From the NCBI RefSeq assembly GCF_011386835.1, contig NC_088798.1:3286001-3350000 (forward strand): a stretch of DNA of 64,000 bases, read 5' to 3'. Shown piece after piece: positions 56,135-64,000 of the stretch. Each line of letters starts with the position of its first letter. Within the stretch, counting starts at the first letter, position 1. The position numbers and the translations under genes were made by a program. Source of the DNA: Chrysemys picta bellii (lineage: Eukaryota; Chordata; Testudines; Emydidae). The notes beneath the pieces were generated by a model that saw only the letters and a program-made list of their open reading frames with translations, was not told where the DNA came from and made no database searches.

Positions 56135-57275
56135 GAGGACAGAACTCTCTGATGCCATGTCTGAGCCAGAGTACACTTTGGTGTCCCTACACATAAAAAT
56201 CAGAATCAGAGAGAAAAAAGAAGTGAAACTTTCCTGAAAGGGTCTGGTTGTTTGTACATTTCCAGACACCCTACAGACATCAAACAGGCCTGTCTTCTTC
56301 ACAATAAGGATCTGAGCAGTAAAGAAGGTAATACTTTCTTTAGTGAGTGGTGAACCGTCACTAACTTTAGGAGTGGACGCACCCAGCCCGATTACCACCA
56401 CTTTGTCCTGGTGAAGCGTGCGGACATAAGGAGTCCCCTGATCCAACACCTGTCCCACTGAAGTCAGCCAGAAGGAGAAATGCTACCTCCTCCCACACTA
56501 AACTGCCAGGGTAAAGTGGCCTCTATTGGTTCAAGAAATTAGCTCAGCAGAGCTTGCAACTCAAAAGTTTAAATCCCAGACAGATAACTAAAATAGCTGC
56601 CCCTCTTAAAAATTCCACGTGTAGACGTTGAAAGACAGCAAGAGGCTTTCAGTCCCAGAACTGCAACTCACACCAGCATGGCTTTTAAAATCTTAATCTC
56701 AGCGTTGGGTCTGACAGGAGGAATTCTGTAATGTCTACTCATTTTGCTCTTTCTGAATTAAATTATTTTATCCACATACCAGCATCCAAATCTCCTCCAT
56801 ATCCTGGCACATACTCTGGGGGGTCATTTCTCCCCTTGACCCTAATAATCAGTGGCCACCTTACAACAGCTTCTATTAATAGAAAGGCAGAGCTTTTCCA
56901 GATGCAAGTCATAAATGAGTCCCTGAAACCACAAACCCCATTTGAAAGGTAAATGTAGATACAGAAAATGGAGGACCATATGCTTTCTCTCGCTCTCTGT
57001 AGCTCGGTCTTATTTAAGTGCTGCTAGTGGGTTTTGGTTTGTTTTTTCCCCGAAGCAGACAATTCTATTCATTGCCTTGACCCAGCTGTCTCAGACCCTG
57101 TCATGCAGCAAGGAGATGCAGCTGCTGGGGGATCACCTTCTGATTTGGAGAGTTCCTTTGAGATTTGGGAACGACCACAAACAAGGCCCCTCAACAAACA
57201 TCAGAGAGAAAGAGAGAGTTCCATTTGGTGCTGCAGCAGAAGTTAGCTCAATACAGAGATGTTACATAGCATTTT
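56135..57275. other. unannotated stretch
   Basis: Nothing recognised. The minus-strand frame of 120 codons at 56096-56458 starts inside the MITE and has no domain. Confidence 0.3.
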
Positions 57276-57279
57276 CCAT

Positions 57280-57440
57280 CCATCGTGCTCTATAAAAGGA
57301 GAAAAGCATCACTATCCACGTTTTACGGATGGGAAACTAAGTCCTGGGGAGGTGAAGCCACCCAGCAACTAGTGGCGGGGCGGGGAATAGAACCCACACC
57401 TTCTGTGTCCCACTCCAATACTCTATCCACCAGACATGCT
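57280..57440 (-). repeat. MIR / CORE-SINE, antisense, nearly full length
   Basis: GTTTTACGGATGGGAAACTA, then GAATAGAACCCACACCTTCT, and ATACTCTATCCACCAGACAT represent the reversed 3' half, core and tRNA-like head of MIR in order over 160 bp. Confidence 0.75.
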
Positions 57441-59110
57441 CCTTTTCTTCCTTTTGCCGTGCTCTGAGCCCAGCAGAGGACATCATGGCCTCACAATACT
57501 AAAATTACTGACCCGCAATAGAAGGAAAAGCAGAGGTAAGAAACATGCGTTGAGAAACATTTCCCAGAAGTATTAAAGCTCTCTGGAGGAGGCACGAGGA
57601 CAAACGGAAGTGCCCCACTGTCTCTCAGGCGGAGAACGTCCTGATTGGTTCAGCAATCAACTTCCTGTTGTCCAGAAGACACTGAGAGGGGACTTGCCAA
57701 TCAGAGTACTGGTCTCTTCAAACTCATTTTGTTACGTCCAGCTTCATGATTAACGACCACCCCCAGCCCACGTGGAAAGCATCCATGGGAAAGGCAGCCA
57801 CACACATTGGAAATTGCAGCTAAAACCTGGCTGGAAACATCTACTACTCACACCGATACTGTTGGCATGGTAGAAGAACACGAGCTCCAAGAAGAACTGT
57901 TTCAGCATCTGTAACTTACTATAGGCTGCTCCTTTCAACGGTCAAGGGTCAGAGAAGGTTGATTTCCAAAAAGCCGTGTATTTAAATAGCAACATGAACC
58001 CTAATGTGCACCATGGTCCTTCAACACAAATAGTCTGATCCTGGCTTATAATTTCAACAAGCTGACGTTTTGTTGGCCAGCATCAATTCATAGGAACTGA
58101 CGATAGAAATGGCTTGAGTCCAACCCCACAGCCCGGTACTGCCTGAAAGGGTCCCAAATGAGGATGGCTACCATAGCCACGTGACTAATAACACAGCAAA
58201 CATGCCACCTTCCCGCCAGCACACACCCACACAATTAACGAGTCACACAGGCAGCTAACCCTGAGCAGACCCGTGCGCTCACCAGTACAGCCTCAGTATG
58301 GAAGCTCATGCACACGCTACGCACCGCAAGCTATTTATTGTAAAACTGCCAGTTTGCAAAAGAGAAACAGCTTTAAGCTCGGATTGTAAAATTCTCCTCC
58401 TGTAGGTTCTGAGCTGTAAGTATTATGGGCCCTATCCTGCTCCTGCCGGAGTCAATAAGAGCAGGATCAGGCCCTAAATGTCCAGTCAATTGTTTTTACC
58501 AGTCCATATTGTCACAGCAGCAGGACCACTTGCTTCCCGTTTACATTTAGTTGCAACTAGGTATTTGAATTCTAAACCAGAATAATTTAACTCACCAAAT
58601 AGCCACGTCAATCAAAAATCGAGAGACATTTTTGTCACCTGTTAGGACATTGCTGATCTCGCTATTATGGGATTTAATGAGTTACCCACTCATAGTAGGA
58701 ATCTGATGGGTTTACACACTATCCATGGAGCTTGGAGGGCATGACATGAAAGCTCAGCTGGCATTGAGAATGGCAGCGTTACTATTTTATGTATTGCCTG
58801 TACACCACTACTGTTTAAATCAACATATGGTGGGTATGTTGCACACTGCACAGCTAAAATGCTTCTTTCCTTTGTCCCTTGTGCCAAAAGTACTTTGCGA
58901 GCTGGCTAGGTTTTCAAAGCTGTACTCCCTTAATGCAGATAGAAATAAAAGCATTAGGATGCAGAAAATTTCCTAACTTAAAAGAAGAGATTTTCACAGT
59001 TTAATAGAAAACATTCCTCCTACGTTTATCTGGGAAAAGTTGGGATGAGTGTTAAGTCCCCATAAAACCTGCATTTCTATACCCATCATTTCTGTGCCAG
59101 GACTGGTGAT
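57441..59110. other. unannotated stretch
   Basis: Only the small palindrome at 58427-58475 was noticed. Confidence 0.3.
58427..58475. repeat. small palindrome with GAGCAGGATC arms
   Basis: GGGCCCTATCCTGCTCCTG and AAGAGCAGGATCAGGCCCT are inverted arms around GGAGTCAATA, another member of the short palindrome group. Confidence 0.7.
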
Positions 59111-59112
59111 GC

Positions 59113-59294
59113 ACACGGGTTATAGCTCAGTGGTTTGAGCATTGGCCTGCTAAACCCAGACTTGTGAGTTCACTCCTTGCAACGGCCATTTAGGGATCTG
59201 GGGCAAAAATCTGTCTGGGTATTGGTCCTCCTTTGAGCAGAGGCTTGGACTAGATGACCTCCTGAGGTCCCTTCCAACCCTGATATTCTATGAT
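59113..59294 (+). repeat. tRNA-derived SINE with CR1-type 3' tail
   Basis: The head has an exact A box (TAGCTCAGTGG, about 59123-59133) and a B-box-like GAGTTCACTCC (59166-59176) at tRNA spacing. Then come a short body (TTTAGGGATCTGGGGCAAAA) and a tail GGACTAGATGACCTCCTGAG ending ATTCTATGATT. The tail is the CR1 LINE 3' end, which allows the SINE to use CR1 reverse transcriptase. No intact tRNA fold is present, so it is not a tRNA gene. Confidence 0.88.
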
Positions 59295-59376
59295 TTGACT
59301 CACTTCCTGGAGTCCTGGGATCAAATCCTGACTTCTATTAAAAATGATGAATTTGGTCTTTTTTCTTAGCAAAAAT

Positions 59377-60003
59377 ACATAAGAACGGCCATTATTGGTC
59401 AGACCAGTGGTCCATCTAGCCAAGTATCCTGTCTTTCAACAGTGGCCTATTAACAGAATAGAGCAATCATCAAGTGATCCATCCCCTATCATTCAATCCT
59501 AACATCTGGCAGTCAGAGGCTTAGGGACACACAGAGCATGGGGTTGTGTTCCTGACCATCTGGCTAAGAGCCATTGATGGACCTATCCACGAGGAACTTA
59601 TCTAGCTCTTTTTTGAACCCTGTTATTCTTCTGGCCTTCACAGCATCCCTTGGCAACAAGTTCCACAAGTTGACTGTGCGTTGTGTGACGAAGTCCTAAC
59701 TTTTGTTTGTTTTAAACCTGCTGCCTATTAATTTCATCGGGTGACTCCTGGTTCTTGTGTTACATGAAGGGGTAAATAACACTTCCCTATTCACCTTCTC
59801 CACACCATTCAGGGTTTTATGGATCTCCATCATATCCGCCCTTAGTCATCTCTTTTCCAAGCTGAATAATCCCAGTCTTTTTAATCTCTCCTCATATGGA
59901 AGCCGTTAATCATTTTCATTGCCCTTCTCTGTATCTTTTCCAATTCTAATAGATCTTTGTTGTGACAGGGCGACTGGACCTGCATGCAGTATTCATGCAT
60001 TAC
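59377..60003 (-). mobile_element. CR1 LINE 3' fragment, antisense
   Basis: The element runs from the 3' terminus ACATAAGAACGGCCATTATTG (given as ACATAAGAACGGCC) through the short UTR into ORF2 C-terminal coding sequence, with the same motif order as 20211-20715: TGTGCGTTGTGTGACGAAGT and GGGTGACTCCTGGTTCTTGT correspond to the FFTxRxVNLWNSL and LRTRGH parts. It reaches further 5' (about 60003) than the 20211 copy and has more frame breaks. Confidence 0.88.
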
Positions 60004-63000
60004 ACAGTTCGGCACAACCTGCAGTTTCTGCTCTGAGACCCAAGACTGGGTTCAGCAGGCTTCAGGCGCGTTGGCAGAAGCGTGTCAGGAGATCTTCCTC
60101 ATTGTTTACATCCACCCTCCTTTACAAAAAAAACTGTGCCCGTGTCTGTGGCCGGTGTTTTAGGAGTTTAAAAATACAGGAGGTGGGAGGGAAATGTGAA
60201 TCTATTTCACAGAGAAGGCGTCACAAACAGCAACAATCACAAAGGAACGTATCTTCCTTTGAAAGTCAATCCGAAACTCCCATCAATAAGGGACAAACAA
60301 CAGCCAGATTTTTAAAAGAAAAATCTATAGCTTGATCTGCCTAGTGATCAGTAGGGGAGAGAAATGGAGCGCTCATTTCCCCCTGTTAAACTGTCCTCTG
60401 CGGTATGCCGGTATGTGACCAGTTCCTTACACTCCTAACTGGAGCATTTATTTTCAGAGTTAATAAAAAGAGACCAATAGGAAACAGCTAATTATGAAAA
60501 TAAAGACAAATGAGTGCAATATAGGTATCCTAAATGACTGATCTGGTTGTGTTTCTCCCTACGCTTTTTCTGGTTTTCACTCAACATCCCCGATAGTTTT
60601 AAAACAAGACTCGCTCAGAAGAAAATCTCTCCTAATTAAATGTTCTAATTAAAAAGTGGCACGCTCCATAAAATTACCATGCCTTTGAAAGCTGATTTTC
60701 AATCTGGAGGGCAAATATCTCCAATCGCAAGTTGAAAGATGACAGTTCTGCCTATTCAACATTGTAAAATCAAACTTACCACTTGGATTTGGGTGTAAAA
60801 CCTCTGAACAGTGACTGAAGGAATTTGGGAAGACAAAACAAAAAGAAAGATTCACATTCTTTTGGGGGGGTAAGGAAATAATCTGAAAGATAAAAAGGAA
60901 AAAAAAGTTTCCTCTGTTTGTACGGCACCAGCACGCTGGTTTGCAGCCTTCGAGAAGTACCATAATAGAGCTATTTACTGCCACTTCTAATATAACAACC
61001 TGAAAAGCACATTGATGTTTCCATACATTTTAAAAGACGGGTTTAAACAATGTCATTTCCTTGCCTGACACCGTTCGCGAATCCCAGCTTTGGGACTGGT
61101 GCTCATGAATGCAGGCCAAGGAGTTCCTTGCAGGATCAAGTGCATGAGGAAATCCATCTAGTTTCCCTTCAACAAATTTGCCACCAACCTGTTTTTACAA
61201 TGAGCTCTTTGCCCTTAGATGAAATACACGGGTTCCGGGAACGGAGGACAGGTCTCTGTAGCACGTAGGCACCACTGGGCGTGTTATGGGATTACGGTCA
61301 GTCTATTTACCAAGAGACAGAAAAGATGGGCGTACTTATGTGTGGGTAACCCAATAAATTATTAAGCACAACGGCTGAATGAATACCAGAGCTGGGAAGT
61401 GTCACGATCCATCTAGGACCAATTATTTTATCAATTTTAAACACCCCAATAGCCAGGAATGTAAATGGTAACCATAACTCCCATATCTGAGGCAACGTTG
61501 TCTCGATTACATCTGTGCAACTCCCATTAAAGTCAATTACAGTTCTGAGTGCGCATCAGAGGGGAAAACTGGGACGATCACAATTTTAGGTCAGCTGTAA
61601 CAGCGTAACGAATAACCCCAGATTCTCCATAGCTGGATGAAGGACGGGGTAAGATTCTCACCCCTGCTCCAGCCTTCTTATGCCAGGCAAAAGGGCCAGA
61701 GCAGAGTGGAGGGGCCCTAAAACCCACAGAGAGGATCCCCAGGTGCAGATGCTGTGGAAGACAGCTGATAATCCCCTTGCCAACTCCCAAGCTGAGTATA
61801 TGTGTGCGCAAGCGGAGGAATCACACCCCTAGCTCGTAGGGGAGATGTACCGTGGGCCCCCAGGACTGTTTAAGTTACGCCATGGCCCATGGAGCACCCC
61901 AGAATCAGGCACGAAAGGGGACTTAAAGCCAACATAACACCCGCTCCCTCCGGGCTGCAGACCAGAATCTCACCCACGGTTACTATGACAACTTGAACCT
62001 TTGCCTTTCCAGCTTTCCGCATGTTTGAACTGTATCCTTAACACCGAGGTGCACAAATGTTCTAATTCCGTTTCCCTATTTAAAAAAGAAAGGAGGGTGA
62101 CACCCTAATGTCTGGGCTGATTTTATTGGGAACATAGTTGTACGTGATTTTGACTATACACCTAAACTGTGAAATACCAATGCAAAACTATCCCTGCACA
62201 GCCAAGTGCAATTTTATTGTATTATTCCGTACCCCTCTAAACAGCACTGACCTCTAAAAATGGAGTGGAAAATTCATACTACACGAGTGCAAAGCTTCTT
62301 AAACTGCTTTTAACTCAATTTTTAATTGGTCCAAAGAATAGCCATCACAGAGGTCTAATCATTTGGAAAGCTGATTTTTTTTAAGCTAACTACATACCAA
62401 AAGGTCTACAGCTTTTTAATGGGGAAAATGTATATTTTTTAATACCACAGCAGAGCTCAAAAAGGGATTTTGATTTGAATGGACTGAACAAAAATTAATC
62501 ATTGATCTGAGACCAAGCATAGAACATTTCAGCAATTTATTATCATGTTCATGTACAACTCCAGAGGTTCGTAACAGAAATCTCACAGAATCCTCAACTC
62601 TGCCACTTGCTACCAAGCAAACGTTAGTAATTTCTCCTTCCTAATAAATTAGCTGCTATGGCTATCACACAGATTCAACACTTCACTGCAGTCTCAAGCA
62701 TGAGGAGATGGGGTTTTATGGTAAAAGAATCCTGGTTTACAGCTCACAGCTCTCTGACAGATGACAGCAGTGCTACAGAAATGAAAAATATTCATGAAAC
62801 CCCAGAGAAAAGATCAATGGATTCAGGTTTAAATGTGATTATACTGTAGATTTTTTAAAAGGCTCTCCAAGACTTCAATGCAAACACGGTTTAGTAAAAA
62901 AAAAAAAGTGTAACTTATAGCCCTTGTTCTTTCAGGGTTTGAGAGTCACCTCTTATTTTGGAGGTACTTCTCCAGAACAATTCCCAAACCACCAGAAATG

Positions 63001-64000
63001 GGAACTTCACCGCAGATTTAGCCACTACAAACAGAAAGCCAAGAAGCTGACATTTTTCTACTTCCAAGGAGAGCTAAGAACATGCGCAGTGATTGTTCAG
63101 TGTCTCATTACAGCATTGGAGGCCAGGCCGAAGGACTATGGCATCGATCGGGCTGGAGAACCCCAAACTGCCAAAGGGAGCTCTCATGGTGCTCAACTTT
63201 TTGCAGGATGTAGCCTTTGGTTTCTCCTCCAGCTTTGGGTAAGACCGTGTCGAGAGGTATGAGTTCTTCTTGCTCACGGCCCCACTGAAGTCAAAGGCAA
63301 AACTCCAGTTGACTACAATGGGCGTTCAGGATTTCATCCCAGTTCTGAGACCTTATATCTGAATGTTTCTTGGCTAGTCCCTAAAGATGGGCGATCAGCA
63401 ATCTAGTTCCTGTCCAAGTTGGCCTATCAAATCATTACATACTTAGAACTTTTTTTTTTAAACAAAAACAAGATTATGGAAGAAGAGACATTAAAGCACT
63501 TGGAGCATCAATGTCCTTTGACCAGTGCCCCCCAACCCCCACACCTCTCCGGTAAAACATCTACAAATCTGCCAACATGCAGCCCTCCTTCAAACTCACT
63601 TCAAATGCCATCATACTGCGAACCTCAGCTCTTAAAACTGAAAACACAAAATAGAACCACCCTCTGGGTCTTTCAGTTTGCTCTCACACCACTGAGAGCA
63701 CTAGAGAGCCAGAGGAAGAGAGACAAAGAGGGTAAGATGGTCAGGAAGACCAGAGGGAAAAGCAAGGAAAGATGAGACATGGAACGGGAGAGGAAAAACA
63801 AGGGAAGGAGAAAGGAAAAAGAGAATAGAGATGTCCCTCTGATCTGGAAAAAGAATTAGTAGGTTCTTTCCAATCTGCTCAACTGCAGGAGGAAGACAAG
63901 CAGGGGGGGAAAAAAGACCAAAAAAGGTGGAAAAATCCAAATGATTTGGAAACAGGAGAAGTAGAAACGTGAAGAAGGAAAGGCAAAGACAGACAAAACC
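60004..64000. other. unannotated terminal stretch
   Basis: No transposon termini, SINE or LINE were recognised in 4 kb. 60450-60780 (CAGCTAATTATGAAAATAAA, CCTAATTAAATGTTCTAATT) and 62260-62560 are A/T-rich complex sequences that could be conserved. 63270-63340 holds a small palindrome-type piece (CCACTGAAGTCAAAGGC, CTACAATGGGCG). 63700-63960 is purine-rich on the plus strand. No exon is supported. Confidence 0.35.

Noticed and set aside
59121..59190. Possible tRNA gene
   Set aside because: A and B boxes are present, but no cloverleaf closes and the sequence continues into a CR1 tail, so it is a SINE head.
1..64000. Prokaryotic systems such as CRISPR arrays, operons or toxin-antitoxin pairs
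   Set aside because: No regularly spaced direct repeats, no long coding frames with ribosome sites; the repeats are those of a vertebrate genome.

Overview
The window looks like non-coding DNA from a reptile, most probably a turtle, with a crocodilian as the second choice. The reasons are many antisense and sense CR1 LINE copies of several subfamilies, a tRNA-derived SINE with a CR1-type 3' tail, a Penelope-like element with a GIY-YIG endonuclease, MIR/CORE-SINE remnants, and many short hAT, PIF/Harbinger and Tigger/mariner-type non-autonomous DNA transposons. I found no host exon, rRNA, functional tRNA, CRISPR array or bacterial-type operon. The long open frames are repeat-derived or low-complexity. 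No host gene can be named; the DNA could be intronic or intergenic.

Layout. 1-6 kb: Penelope GIY-YIG remnant, a MIR fragment, a compound microsatellite, otherwise single-copy-looking DNA. 6.6-9.5 kb: several DNA transposons, including a 1.28 kb hAT element with an exact 8-bp target duplication and a Harbinger MITE inside it. 13-20 kb: more MITEs, a foldback element, a perfectly bounded hAT element (17367-17675) and GC-rich hAT-like elements. 20-27 kb: antisense CR1 copies, Tigger-like and hAT MITEs, and the first arm of an inverted duplication. 29.3-30.9 kb: the second arm, whose CR1 was later split by a Harbinger element carrying a transposase C-terminus. 32-35.5 kb: a Tigger-like MITE and a 1.4 kb solo LTR that itself carries a MITE. 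36-39.2 kb: a long antisense CR1 with recognisable esterase, endonuclease and reverse transcriptase parts. 40-51 kb: mostly unique DNA with few repeats. 51-54 kb: possible conserved non-coding blocks, then a MITE-in-MITE nest. 55-60 kb: Harbinger MITE, MIR, SINE and CR1. 60-64 kb: no recognised element.

The genes present are dead retroelement or transposase pieces and do not form a pathway. The value of the window is its insertion history: target-site duplications, nesting order and the inverted duplication (25.8-26.8 kb against 29.3-30.9 kb) can be read directly. Family names rest on terminal repeats, target duplications and protein motifs read by eye. No database search was run, and some subfamily statements rely on general memory of reptile repeats.
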